This document shows, piece by piece, positions 45,568 through 57,500 of a stretch of DNA of 64,000 bases. The notes under the pieces were generated by a model. The model searched no databases. It was given only the letters and a program-made list of their open reading frames with translations, and was not told the origin of the DNA. The DNA is from Streptomyces sp. NBC_01471 (GTDB taxonomy: Bacteria; Actinomycetota; Actinomycetes; Streptomycetales; Streptomycetaceae): contig NZ_CP109450.1 of the NCBI RefSeq assembly GCF_041438865.1, forward strand, positions 2,583,001 through 2,647,000, in the 5' to 3' direction. The number at the start of each line of letters is the position of its first letter. Position 1 is the first letter of the stretch. The position numbers were made by a program, and so were the translations under genes.

Positions 45568-45614
45568 CCACTCAGCCTCCGAACCACTCAGCCTCCGAAC
45601 CGCTCAGCCGCCTG
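45568..45614. repeat. 16-bp tandem repeats after the palindrome
   Basis: CCACTCAGCCTCCGAA occurs at 45568-45583 and 45584-45599, then a degenerate third copy follows. It lies between the palindrome and the next ribosome site. Confidence 0.8.
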
Positions 45615-45638
45615 CATCGCACCCGTAAGGAACCCGCC

Positions 45639-47699
45639 ATGGCCGAAACGACGACGGTCACCTACCCCGACCGGAAGTGGGAGGAGGCACTCGCGTTCGT
45701 CGCCCCCAAGGACGGCGACCTGGCCAAGGTGACCAACCGTACGGACGTGACCAAGGACGCCTGGTTCAAGACCGATCACCTGGCCACGCCCGGCCAGGCC
45801 GGCTCGGCTGACAACGGCAACCCCTCGGGCTACGACTTCGCCTGGTCGCAGAAGTGGACCAAGAGCAATGGCGGCGGGAACCGCACCTACCAGATCGGGT
45901 TCTCGCTGACGCCCGAAGTAGGGGCCAACGGCCCGGACACCGCGCTCTCCAAGTTCATCCACGAACCCTGGGCCGTCATCGGTCCGCCGTTGAACACCCT
46001 GCTCGGCAACTCCTCCATCAGCGTGGGCAGTTTCGACGACGGCGCGATGATGCTGCGCAACGTGCTCAACCACATGGAGTTCGTGCAGAACGACATCAAG
46101 TCGTGGGTCAAGGACATCAATGTGCCGGACTCCGAGATGCAGGGCACGGCGGCCGGGGCCTTCAAGCGGGTCCTCGTGGCCGTGCAGCAGCAGGTGGCGT
46201 ACCTCCGCCAGGAGGTGGTGAACTACGGGGACATCCCCACCCTCATCGACAGTGCGCGGGTCAAGCTGCACGACGCGATGCTCGCGCTGGTCAACGCGGC
46301 CGACGCCTACCGCAACGCCGCGAGCGGCGTGGCCTGGCCCGCCACCCACGTCCGCAAGACGTTCTTCGATTCCCTCGCCACCACGACACTCCAGTTCGAC
46401 GCGTCGGGCGATGCCTTTCTCAACGTGCCGGGTCTCGGGGATCCGACGAAGCCGGACTTCTGGGCCGCGCTGGAGCAGAAGTCGAAGGACGCCTGGCTGA
46501 AGGGGGTGGCGGACAACCTGGACACCGTCGCCAAGCCGCAGCTGGGTTCCGTGCAGACCGCCTACCAGGCCGCGATCGACGTGATCCCGCCGACCGCGCT
46601 CACCATGCCGCCGTACCGCGATCCGGACGCGCCGAAGCCGCCGGGTGACGACACGAACACCGGCGACAAGCCCCCGGGCGACGACACCGACACCCCGCCA
46701 CCGCCGGGCGGCGACACCGACACGGGCGACAAGCCGCCGGGCAGCGACTCCGACACGCCTCCCGGCGGCCAGGACGACAAGACCCAGGCTCCGCCGCCGC
46801 CCTCGACCTCGAAGGTCGACGGGCCGCCGAAGACCGAGTCCAACATCCCGCCCCCGCCGCCGCAGTCGAAGACGGACGGCCCCCCGAACATCGGCGGCGA
46901 CAAGACCGGCGGGAACACGCTGCTCGACAAGAACAACCAGTCGATCAAGGACTCGAAGGGCAACGAGACCCAGATCCCGCCCGGGTCCCGCATCAACAAG
47001 GACGGCACGATCACCGGGCCCGACGGCAAGCTGCTGCTGGGTGCCGACAAGAAGCCCCTCAAGGCTCCGCCGAACTCCCACATCGGCCCCAGCTCGACGA
47101 TCGGCAACAGCAGCAGCAACAGCAAGCAGCAGCTGAAGGAACAGCAGGAGCTGCAGGAACAGCAGCTCAAGCAGCAGAAGGTCAACCAGCAGAAGCAGCT
47201 GAAGGTCCAGCAGGATCTCCAGGAAGAGCAGCTGAAGCAGCGGAAGGCGCAGGAGGCCCAGGAGGTCGCGCAGGAGAAGGCGTACCAGCAGGCCCTCTCC
47301 CACGTCCGCGGTCAGGCCCGTACCGAGACCAGTGGCAACGGGTACGGGAACAAGTTCGGAGGCGGCGACAAGAACAGGCTGAACCTGGAGGAGACACCGC
47401 CCCGGGTCAATGAGCGGCTGACCAACAGCCGGGCCCTCGGCGACCCCAAGACCTCCGTCTCCGAGCGTGTCCGCCGCACCTCGGCAAACGAGCCCGATCT
47501 GGCCGCCGAGACCGCGGCCAGGGAGTCCTCCGCGATGAATCGCACCTCGTCCAACGGCCAGCCGATGATGCCCCCCATGGGTGGCGGAGGCGGCGGTGGG
47601 GGCGGCGGCGGGCGGGACCGCGAGCGCCGCACCTGGCTGGCGGAGGACGAAGAGACCTGGGGTACGTCCCAGGAAGCAGCACCGGGAGTGATCGGCTGA
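45639..47699 (+). CDS. Large Pro/Gln-rich T7SS-associated protein
   Basis: This 686-residue protein has an N-terminal globular/helical part (about residues 1-325) containing two long helices around LRNVLNHMEFVQNDIKSWVK and FKRVLVAVQQQVAYLRQEV, plausibly a WXG100/PPE-like hairpin. A Pro/Asp/Thr linker of PPGDDTDT units (about 330-430) follows. Then come a Gln/Lys coiled coil (KQQLKEQQELQEQQLKQQ and similar, about 490-560) and a C-terminus with a polyglycine tract. It lies in the esx operon after an AAGGAA site and overlaps the next gene by one base. It is probably a secreted or surface component. No enzyme motif is visible. Confidence 0.85.
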   Translation: MAETTTVTYPDRKWEEALAFVAPKDGDLAKVTNRTDVTKDAWFKTDHLATPGQAGSADNGNPSGYDFAWSQKWTKSNGGGNRTYQIGFSLTPEVGANGPDTALSKFIHEPWAVIGPPLNTLLGNSSISVGSFDDGAMMLRNVLNHMEFVQNDIKSWVKDINVPDSEMQGTAAGAFKRVLVAVQQQVAYLRQEVVNYGDIPTLIDSARVKLHDAMLALVNAADAYRNAASGVAWPATHVRKTFFDSLATTTLQFDASGDAFLNVPGLGDPTKPDFWAALEQKSKDAWLKGVADNLDTVAKPQLGSVQTAYQAAIDVIPPTALTMPPYRDPDAPKPPGDDTNTGDKPPGDDTDTPPPPGGDTDTGDKPPGSDSDTPPGGQDDKTQAPPPPSTSKVDGPPKTESNIPPPPPQSKTDGPPNIGGDKTGGNTLLDKNNQSIKDSKGNETQIPPGSRINKDGTITGPDGKLLLGADKKPLKAPPNSHIGPSSTIGNSSSNSKQQLKEQQELQEQQLKQQKVNQQKQLKVQQDLQEEQLKQRKAQEAQEVAQEKAYQQALSHVRGQARTETSGNGYGNKFGGGDKNRLNLEETPPRVNERLTNSRALGDPKTSVSERVRRTSANEPDLAAETAARESSAMNRTSSNGQPMMPPMGGGGGGGGGGGRDRERRTWLAEDEETWGTSQEAAPGVIG

Positions 47700-48199
47700 T
47701 GGGCAACGGATTCCAGGAACAGCTCGACGAGATGATGGGAAAGCTCGCGGAGCACCGCGATTCCCTCCTCGCGACCCAGCGGGAGCTGGCCAAGTACACG
47801 GTCACCGTGCAGTCGAAGGACCGGATGCTGACGGTCGTCGCGGGCGCCCAGGGCGACGTGCGGGAGGTCAAGTTCCATACGGACGCGTACCGCGACATGG
47901 CCCCCGCCGAACTGGGTGCCGCGCTGGTCGAGGTCATCGGGCAGGCCAGGGAACAGGCCGGACAGAAGGTCCGTGAGACCGTCTCGCCGTTCCAGGGGGC
48001 GGGCGCCGCCCTGCGCAAGTCGATGACGGGCGGCAACGAGATGGACGATCTGATGGGCCCGTTGCGGGAGATGTGGCCGGGGCCGGAGGGGCCGGGCGGC
48101 ACACCGGGGGCCGGCCGGAACGGCACGGGCAAGGCGACGGGCGGTACTCCGCGCACCGGCCGGAACGGCACGGGCAAGGGCGGTGCTTCGGATGGCTGA
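47699..48199 (+). CDS. YbaB/EbfC-like protein in T7SS operon
   Basis: This 166-residue protein has an N-terminal alpha-beta-beta-beta-alpha arrangement (helix LDEMMGKLAEHRDSLLATQREL, strands around YTVTVQSKDRMLTVVAGAQGDVREVKF, then a helix). It matches the YbaB/EbfC fold that ESX loci in mycobacteria use in EspL-type chaperones. The C-terminal third is a Gly/Thr/Arg-rich tail with two near-identical GRNGTGK units. It overlaps the preceding gene as TGATG and the next start. I infer a chaperone or stabiliser for the neighbouring exported proteins. Confidence 0.8.
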   Translation: MGNGFQEQLDEMMGKLAEHRDSLLATQRELAKYTVTVQSKDRMLTVVAGAQGDVREVKFHTDAYRDMAPAELGAALVEVIGQAREQAGQKVRETVSPFQGAGAALRKSMTGGNEMDDLMGPLREMWPGPEGPGGTPGAGRNGTGKATGGTPRTGRNGTGKGGASDG

Positions 48200-48518
48200 G
48201 AAGATCACCACCATCGACCAGCTCAAGCAGCAGTTCGCCCAGTATCCGCAGATCGGGTCGCTGATCAAGCAGATCGGCGACTACCTGGCCCAGATCGACA
48301 AGATCAACATCGATGGCGGCGGCAAGGACGACGAGATCGCCAAGCAGTACCACGAGACCATCGACCCCGGCATGAAGCACCTGCACGACCTGCTGACCAT
48401 GCTCAAGACCCTGGTCGAGCAGGTCGGTTACACGGGATCCGACGTGATGGGCCTGTTCGACCGCGTCGAGGACGAAGCCAAGTCACTCGCGACCAGTTGG
48501 TCGAGCGACGCCACATGA
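48192..48518 (+). CDS. Small WXG100-like partner of the giant protein
   Basis: This 108-residue helical protein begins MAEKITTIDQLKQQF. Two predicted helices (IGSLIKQIGDYLAQIDKI and HLHDLLTMLKTLVEQVG) with a glycine-containing turn fit an Esx-like hairpin without Trp in the turn. The ATG lies inside the end of the YbaB-like gene; GTG 48183 is an alternative start. Its stop is 13 bases before the start of the giant ORF, so it is very likely the dimer partner or chaperone for that protein's N-terminal domain. Confidence 0.75.
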   Translation: MAEKITTIDQLKQQFAQYPQIGSLIKQIGDYLAQIDKINIDGGGKDDEIAKQYHETIDPGMKHLHDLLTMLKTLVEQVGYTGSDVMGLFDRVEDEAKSLATSWSSDAT

Positions 48519-48531
48519 TGAGAGCCCGCCG

Positions 48532-51500
48532 ATGCTGACCCCCTCCCCTGCGGTCGAGTGGATCATGCATGCCCTCACGGGCATGAAGTGGCCCCAGGCC
48601 AACGAGGACGAGCTCAGGAACGCGGCGGAGCTCTACGACTCCGTGGCCGACGACTACAAACAGCTCGACGACCAGCTCGTGCTGTTGCTCCAGAGCATCC
48701 AGAAGAACTTCGAGGGCGACGCGGCCAACGCGTTCCTCAATCTGGGGCAGGTCATCGCGGGCGGCGACGACTCGTTCCTCGACGCGGCGGCCGAGCAGTC
48801 GAAGACCATGGCGAAGGCCGCCCGGGACACCGCGAACCAGGCCGAATACACGAAGTGGATGATGCTCGCCCAGCTCATCGAGCTGCTGGCCGAGTTCATG
48901 TACGCCATGGCGTTCTCGTGGGTGCCCGGCCTCGGCGAGGCCCTGATGTCGGAACTGAGCTGGCGCACGCTCTTCACCCGGCTGTTCCTCAAGGCCCTGA
49001 TCAAGGAGCTGCTCAAGAGGATCGCCCAGCACGTCGCCCTCGGGGTCGGCATGGGCATAGCGATGGACCGCATCATCCAGATGGTCCAGATCGGCGAGGG
49101 TCACCGGGACAGCTTCGACAACAAGCTGCTGCTGGACGCGGTCAAGTTCGGCGCGATCCAGGGCCTGGTCACCGGGCCGCTCAGCCTGCTCGCCCCGGGG
49201 CTCGGCAAGTGGCTGGGCAACAAGCTCGGCACCGGTCTGTCGAAGCTCCTCACCAAGGAGCTGAACACGGCCTTCAAGACCCTGGAGAAGGTCGGGGGCA
49301 AGGGGGCGGGCGACCTGGCCAAGAACCTGGCCAAGGTACTCAGCGACCACGACCTCAACCTCACCAAGGGCTTCTACAAGGCCAGTGGCAAGGAGAGCGC
49401 CAAGGGCGCGGGCGACACCTTCATCAAGAACGTCGGCAAGGAGTTCGCCAAGTCCCCCTTCCACGGGCTGACGAAGGAGGAGGCCCGTCAGATCGGGCAG
49501 ACCTGGGCCAAGACCGTCACCAAGCACTGGTCGGGCCCGGCCAAGGGCGCGGCGGAAGCACTCAGCAAGGAGCTCACCAAGGAGCTGAGCGGCAAGGTCG
49601 ACAAGTCCGTGCTGAAGGCGCTCGCCGATGACATGCCCCAGTCCCTGATGCACATGGGGTTCCAGGGCAACAAGCGCTTCCGGCTGGGCGAGGTGGGCAG
49701 TGGGCTGCTCGTCGAGTCCATCGGCCAGAACCTCGGCGAGGGCTTCTACAACCTGATCTACCAGGACGGCTTCTCGACGTCGTGGGACACCTTCGTCGCG
49801 GGCATGCTGACCGGCGGACTGAGCCACGCCGGACACGTCTATCTCGTCCACCCCGTCGTGCACGCCATGTCCCACCACTTCGACACGTCGGGGCTCGACG
49901 GCGGGCTCGGCAAGGGCCTGGACAAGAACCTGGACCTGGACCTGGACAAGGACCTGAACAAGGTCCCGGACGATGACCTCGACTACCTCGATGTGAGCGA
50001 CACCGACAGCGACACCGAGACGCTGTACGGCGATACGGACCTCACGACGGACACACCGCAGGGCACGGGAAGCGACACCACCACCGACCACACGTCCCAC
50101 GGCCCCGTGACGCCGTCGACGCCGGTGACGACGGCCTCATCGGACACGACGGTCCCCACGGTCCACCACACGAACGACGTTCAGCAGACGAACGCTTCGG
50201 ACAGCCGGAACCAGTCCGAGGCCCCGGTGACGCCGCTCGCGCCCGTCTCGCAGGTCGCGCCGAACGCGTCCGGATCCCCGACCCATCAGGCACCGACCAC
50301 CTCGCCGAACCTGTCCTCCACCCAGTCGTCATCGTCCAGCACGCCCCATGCGGCTCCCCCGCCCCGCCGTCCGAACCAGTCCCCCCTTCTGCCGAACAGT
50401 GGCGAAGGCAGCAGCATCGAACTGAAGCCCCTGCGGCGCCCGACGTCGACACAGACCACTTCCACCGACTTCGACTCGTCGCTCGCGCCGAACAACGAAC
50501 CGGTCACGACCCCGAAGCCGACGGTGGACAACGCCACGGAGACGGTCGATGTCAACGAGACGGCCGACGTCAGCGAGACGGTTTCGGACACGCCCCCTCC
50601 CAGGCCGCTGCCCCACGACAACACCGTCTCCACCGAGCACCGGAACAACGCGGCCCTCGACACGGACCAGCTCCAGAACGACCAGTCCCACCAGGAGACC
50701 ACCCAGCAGACCGACCAGCAGGCCAACCAGCACACCGACCAGCAGAACAACACCCAGGCCACCACCCACGCCGGCGACCAGGTCACCGCACAGACCAACC
50801 AGCAGGCCAACCAGCAGGCCAACCAGGAGAACCCGGGCGGCGCCCCCGAGCACGACGCCACCCTGACGCCCCCCACGAACGGCCCGGGAGAGACCGCCGA
50901 GGGCTCCCCCCGTCCTCCCCTCTGGCAGCACGACGTGAGCCTGTACGTCAAGCCGGACGCCACGAACCCCCGTCCCCCCGAGCGCCCGCTCCCCACCGGG
51001 TCCGCCGCAGGCCACAGCAGCACCCGGCTGCTCCAGCCGCGCCAGGGCAGGAGCATCGGCCGGACGCTCCACGACAAGCTCAACGCCGCGCTCGACCTCA
51101 AACGCAGCGGCGACCGGGCCGATGAGTCCGTGATCAAGCAGATCGACGACGAACTGGCCAGGCGACCGGGCTCGTTCCTCGGCGACGGCCGCCGGTTCGT
51201 CGTCAAGCACAGCGTCCCCAGCCGCTTCGGGACCAGCCTCACCAAGGCGAAGCGCACCGTGATGACGGTCAAGGCCGTTCCGTACGCCGATCAGTGGACC
51301 CACCACCCGGACACGAAGACCGAGGACCCGGGCAATCCGGACCCCAACGCCCGCGACCCGCACAAGCTGGACTCGTCCCAGCAGCTCCAGCAGCAGACCG
51401 GTACGAACACCGGCACGTCCCGTGGCACCGGTCTTCAGGCGGGGTTCGCCGCCGGGGCACTGCCCTCCGACGCCCGGATGCTGCTGGACCTCCGCGTGGG

Positions 51501-54500
51501 TGCCAGTCACAACCAGAAGCATGTCGTCGGCAGCCACGACCAGCGTACGTTCCAGCGTGAGACGCGTACCACGGGCAGCAGCGAGTCCTTTCACCAGGAC
51601 GTCTACTACCAGGTCGAGTTCCACCCGGACGAGCGGATCCCCTCGTTCGGCGCGGGCATCAAGAACGGGATGACGACCCGGGTGTCCAAGGACTCCGCCG
51701 TGCCGAAGGAGACGGAGGTGCGCGTCCCGCGCACCTTCACCCCACCACCCGGCGCGCGCCTCGGCTCGCCGAGCACCGAGGGCTTCGGGCCGGTGAAGTC
51801 CGTCTTCGACTGGGCGGTCCAGAAGCTCGACGCCAGGCCGGGCGGGTACAAGCACCAGCAGCTCAGCGACTACTTCAGCTCGGACCACTTCCACAGCAGG
51901 TCCGACGAGATGGCCCGTGGACCGCTGGCACCGCTCGACGTGCGCCGGCGCAACGGCAATTCCGCTGGCACCTTCCAGGTGGGCAAGGCGATATCCGGCG
52001 AGCACCATCTGATCGAGGTCGCGAGCGACGCCGAGATGCGCATCACGGACGCCATCACCGTGAAGAACGAGGTCCTGGTCCAGGACAACCGGCGGTACGT
52101 GGTGGCCTTCTTCGGCGGTTCGCGCTTCGCCATCCCGACCGATCAGGCGCCGAGCATCTTCATGCAGCTCGGGCTGACCCTGCACTACAGCCACGACTCC
52201 AGCGAGGTCTCGCTCCAGGGCGGCAATGTGGGCCGCAAGATCACCGGGCGGGTGAAGGGCAGTGACACGGCCCTCTACCTCCAGGAGCTCCAGGTCCCCG
52301 TCACCTTCGAGGGCGAGAGGCACGTCCTCGACACCTGGAGTCTCGTACGGCTGCCGGTGCGCGAGGCGCGCGAGCGGGCGGGCTGGGACCCGGACACCCT
52401 GACCCGTCCCGAGGGGAGCGAGCCCCCGCTGCCCGCGCACTGGCGCCACGGCGACTACGACCTGACGCACACCAGGGCCACTGACCTCGTCATCGACAAC
52501 ACGCACGCCACGGACCCGCAGTCCCCGAACGTGCTCGTCGACCGGGTACTCGAATGGATCAACCGGACGCACGGCGACTCGGTGCTGGTCGCCCCGCGCC
52601 CGGGCGGGAACAGCGCCGACCCGCGCAGCCAACGGACGAAGTTCCTGCAGGCCATCAGCGGCGAGCGGAGCCGGGCCCAGGCCAACACCCGCATCATCAT
52701 GGCCAAGTTCGACGAACGGAACCTGGCGACGACGCTCAACGAACTCGCCCACGACGGGCTGTCCGTCAAGCTGTTCGGCCGCAACCTCACCAAGGAAAAC
52801 CTCTTCGCGCTGAATCTGAAGGCCGAGCTCGACCGGCCGGTCTACCAGGGCACCGACAGGGACTGGATGACCCGCCAGAACACCAACGCGGGTGAGCGCG
52901 TGGGCAACGCCCACAGCACCACGCACACCTTCGGGGCCCAGGCGGGCGGCACCGTCGAACTGCGCTCGAACGAGACGTTCCGTGCCGGTACGCCGGACCA
53001 CATCGGTGTGCTGGGGGCCAGGGCGGGCGCGACCCGCCAGCACACCCGCAGCAACGGCACCGTGTTCACCGCCGGCCACGAGGACGTGACGGCCACCCCG
53101 GCCGGGATGCACTCCTTCCTGGCGACGGGACGCTTCAAGGCCCAGCTGGTGGGAGTGCACCAGTGGCACGTGCCGTACCGGGCCCTCACGCTCGGCCGGG
53201 CGGGGCGCAAGATCCACGAGCCGGCCCCCGTGGGCGGTCCCGACGCCACGCTCGGGGACTTCAGCGTGATGCTCCATCTGTCGGAGCAGTTCATGCCGAA
53301 GATCGACCCGCATGCGGAGGGCGCGATCAACCCGTACGCCGCCGGCCGCGAGACCACCACCCGGGAGCTGGAGCCGACCGAGACCGAGGACCTGTGGGCG
53401 CCGTCGGCCTGGCAGCGCGAGGACTCGCTCAAGAACATCCCGGTCGTCACCCTCAACGTGCCGACGGACCATCACCTCCAGCAGGCGGGCCCGCTGGTCG
53501 CGGGCCGGGCGACCCGCGGTGAGTGGTCGCTGACCAGCGGGGGGACCAGCCAGCACCAGCGGATGAAGGACGCCTTCGGCTCGATGGCGCTCACCGCCGA
53601 CTCCGACCAGGTGTTCTCCCCGACGGGCAAACAGCTCAACGACGTACGCGCCCCCGGATTCCTGTACGGCGCGACGGGCGACATCCGCCTCGTCGGACGG
53701 CGCGGGAACCCGACCGCCGTGGGCGGCCCCGTCGACCTCAAGCCGGAGCTGAACAACAGCCTGGACCTGGCAGTGTCGGGAGGGAACGGCAAGGGCTGGG
53801 TGCTCTCGTTCGACCTGAACGCGGGGCACTTCCCCGCGCAGCACACGAGTGTGCCCACCACGACGCGTTACGGCTTCGGTGTCACCCCGTACTCGCGCTC
53901 CAGCATGACGTCGACGGGCGGCGGCAGGACCAACAGCCGGTCCGTCAACATCGTTCCGGAGAACGGCCAGTGGGTCCCGGTCACCACGGACGCCCAGTAC
54001 CGCTTCGAGATGTCCGGCGACAAGCTCGGCGCCCTCACCCCGTTCCGCTCGAAGCTGCCCGCGTGGACCGGGCAGCTGGTGGACAAGGCGAACGCCTGGC
54101 GCGGGCTGGTCTCCGAACAGGCGGCGCACGCGCTGAACCTGTTCAACACCGGCATCACCCAGGTACCCAGCCTCTCCGAGGGGGCCGGAACCTGGTCGCA
54201 CCCCTCGTGGTTCAAGGAGAGTCCGCTCGGGGTCGTCCCGGTGTCGGCGCCCAGCGATCACCACGCGAACCGTGCGCAGCTGATGCAGGGCCTGCGCAAT
54301 CTGCGGTTCACCCGCAACAGCCTGGAATCCATCAGGACGCTGCTGTCCGAACGGCACGGGCAGGCCATGGTCGAGTCGGGTATCCCGCAGCAGTACCGGG
54401 GCCGTGCGCCCTGGCGCGGCTTCACCGACAGCCTCCCTCTCGGGGGCAGGGAATACCGGGTGACGGTGAAGCAGGTCCCCGGCGCGCGGACGGTCGACGA

Positions 54501-57500
54501 CTTCGGCTTCGGCGATGTGGAGAGCGGTCACTCCGTCACCACCAGCACCACCGATTCGCGGGGCGTCACCCGCTCCCGCGGCCTTTCCGCGAACATCACC
54601 GAACGCATCACCGGGCCGAACGGTTCGGCGGGCGGCCCGCTGGGGAACTCCAGCACCTCGAAGGGAACGAGCGGCGGCCACAGCAGCTCGGAGTCGGACA
54701 CGGTGGCGCAGACGACGGTCATCCCCGGCCCGCTCGCCACCGTCTCCACCTCGTACGACGTCGTGGTCACGGTCCGGGACAACAAGAACAATGTCGTACT
54801 GGAACACACCTGGCCCGCGGGCAGCGCGAAGAGCCAGGAGCCGCTGGCGCTGCTCAAGCCGGGCGGCGAGGCCGGGGGCGATGCGTACACACCGCCGCCG
54901 TCCGCCGTGGACGTGTGGCAGTCGAACAACGCGACGCCGGCCAGGATCAGTCAGCACCTCTCCCAGCACGTGTCCGGCGACAACCGCCCCGCCGGGCTGG
55001 TCCCCGGCAACGGGGTGCACTTCACACGGGTACTCGGCTCGGAGAACGTCGAGGCTCTGGCCCACATCACCCTGGCGAAGGCCCAGACCCCGCACCTCAA
55101 CGGCGGCCACGCGGGCAAGGGGCCGGAGACCCACGGGGTGCTCACCGGCGACGACCTGGTCCGGGCCCGCGCCAAGGCCGCGACCGTCAAGCTGCTGTCG
55201 CCCGGCAAGGGCGGCGGCGACACCCTGACGGCCGGCACCAACGAACTGTCCCTGACCGGTTCACTCATCGACGGTTCGGCGCTCGGCGAGAACGGGTACC
55301 AGCCGCTCGGCCTGGTCGACGACACCCTCGTCGGCGGCTCCACCGGCTCCCTCCAGCTCCACCCGGCCTTCGCCCTGTCGGGGGCCGAGCTGCTCGCGAC
55401 GGCCGATGTACGGATGGAGTTCGGCACCGGCACGGGCGAGAGTGTCGACGTGGGCATGGGACAGGTCCACGGCAAGAACGGCGGGCTGGGCGGTGACGCC
55501 ATCGGGGCCGACTCGCACAAGACGACCTACCAGGTGACCCCGGTCATCGCGCCGGGCGTCGGCTCGTCCCAGGAGTTCAAGTTCAACGAGGCGACCGCCG
55601 CCAAGATCAATATGAAGCCGAGCACCGGGCGGGCTTTCCTCTTCTCCGTACCCACGAAGTGGCTGGCCGTCGCCGAGGTGCACCGCCACGCCAAGGACAG
55701 CTCGGTCGGCCAGCTGGTGACCCGCGGTACGACCTGGAACGGCTACGACCCGCCGGGCGTCCAGGCCGGTGAGGCGGACACCAAGGTGCTCGCCTGGATC
55801 CGCGAGGACGTGGCCCGTGACCTGGGGCTCATCACCCCGCAGAACCACCCCGCGAAATTGTCCAAGCAGTGGGACGACGTCGCCAAGGGGTGGAACGCGT
55901 GGAAGGGCAACCACGACGCGTACTGGAACACGTACCGCCCGCTCACCGACCTGGCGTTCGCGGTACGGGACGCGCGGCACCGGCGGGACATGGCGACCAC
56001 TCCTGAGGCACGGCGGACGGCGGAACAGGCGCTGGGCGCGGCGCGGGCCGAGCTGACCAAGGCACGGGAGACGGTCGGGCCGGAGCTGGAGTCGCTGGGG
56101 CAGAAGCTGAAGGCCGCGGGCGAGCAGTACCACGCGCTGCGGTCGGCCGCCGACGCCCTCAACACCTGGTACCGGCTCCCGGCGAACGAGCGCGGCGCCA
56201 CGGAGCCCGGAGTGCTGGCCTACGACGAGTCCGTGGAGCACGACCACGGCGTGGAGAAGCCGGAACACCCCGCCGAATACACCGAGTCCACGGACGAGCA
56301 GGGCGAAGTCACCGGCCTGGAGGACCCGTCGACCGGGAAGGTCCACCCGGTCGGCCCGGTCTCGCACGACGGCAACGGCTTCTTCCACTCCCTGGCGGAA
56401 CACCTGGTCCGGATCAACCCGGACCTGCTGGAGGAGCGGGGCATCACCGTCCCGGCCGACCACGACCTCTCCGGTGTGGCGGACGAGCTGCGCTCCCTGT
56501 TCGGAGAGACCCTCCGCGAGAGCGGGAACGGCCCGCTGGCGGAGTACACCCACCCGGACCTCACCGACAAGTTCGAGCCCGCCGAGGTCCGCGCGGCCGG
56601 ACTGGAAAACCTGCTGGACAGGTCGACTCCGCAGGGCCGGGAGTACACGGAGGGCAAGTGGATCCCGCACTCGGCGGGCGCCCCGAGCAGCAACCACCGT
56701 GCGGTACTGACCCCGCAGCAGCGGACCTCGCTCGCCGCGTCGCAGACGGTGCGGCCCGCCAACGAGGAGTCCGCTGCCAAGGACAGCGCGGGTGACCTCT
56801 ATCCGCCGCTGGCCGCCCAGCTGTTCCACGTGCCGGTGACGGTCCTGGTGGACGGCAGGCGCCATACCTTCATGCCCGACGGGAGCGAGGCGACGGGCGG
56901 CGAGGGCGCGGACGGCGTCGAGCTGCTGCTGAAGGACGGCCACTACCGGCACGTGGACCAGACCAAGGACCTGAGGCCGCCGCAGGATCTGACGTCCGAG
57001 GACGACACCGACTCGGTGTCCGACGAGGGGTCCGACGAGGGGTCCGACCTCGAACCCACGGATACGCACCGCCCGGTACTCAAGGTGCCGGACGACGGCT
57101 ACTCGCAGCTCACTTCGCTGCTGGTCAGCGCCCCCTCCGCCGTCAGGCCGAAGCTCCCCCACATCGGGCAGAAGCTGCGGGCCCTGGTCGACGACCCGGA
57201 CCGGCTGCGCGCCACCGCTTCGGCCGCGTCCGACGTGGAGACCCACCAGGAGCTGCACACGCTGGCGCTCGGCATGAAGGAGGCCGTGCACGCCCACGTG
57301 CGGGAGCTGGGCCCGCAGGGGCTCGCCGAGCTGCTGCCCGATCTCGTTCCGCCGCACACCCCGGGGAACCCACGCGCCGTGTACCGGGCTCAGAACCTCC
57401 TGTTCAAGGAGGTGAGGTCGGCCGTCGCGGAGTGGGAACACAGGGGGGACTCCCCCTGGTCGAAGAGCTTCCTGCCCCTGCTGGCCGGGACGTTCAACGT

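Noticed and set aside
50690..50840. Repetitive stretch that could be mistaken for a CRISPR or satellite
   Set aside because: It is in-frame Thr/Gln/Asn-rich linker (QQTDQQANQ-type) of the giant protein without spacer-like units.
50329..55134. Minus-strand open frame of about 1,600 codons
   Set aside because: It lies antisense to the giant plus-strand frame, has Arg/Val/Gly-rich composition with no domain, and arises from third-position GC bias.
53523..55496. Plus-strand frame of 657 codons inside the giant gene
   Set aside because: Out of frame with the giant ORF, Gly/Arg-rich, and overlapped by a continuous better-supported frame.
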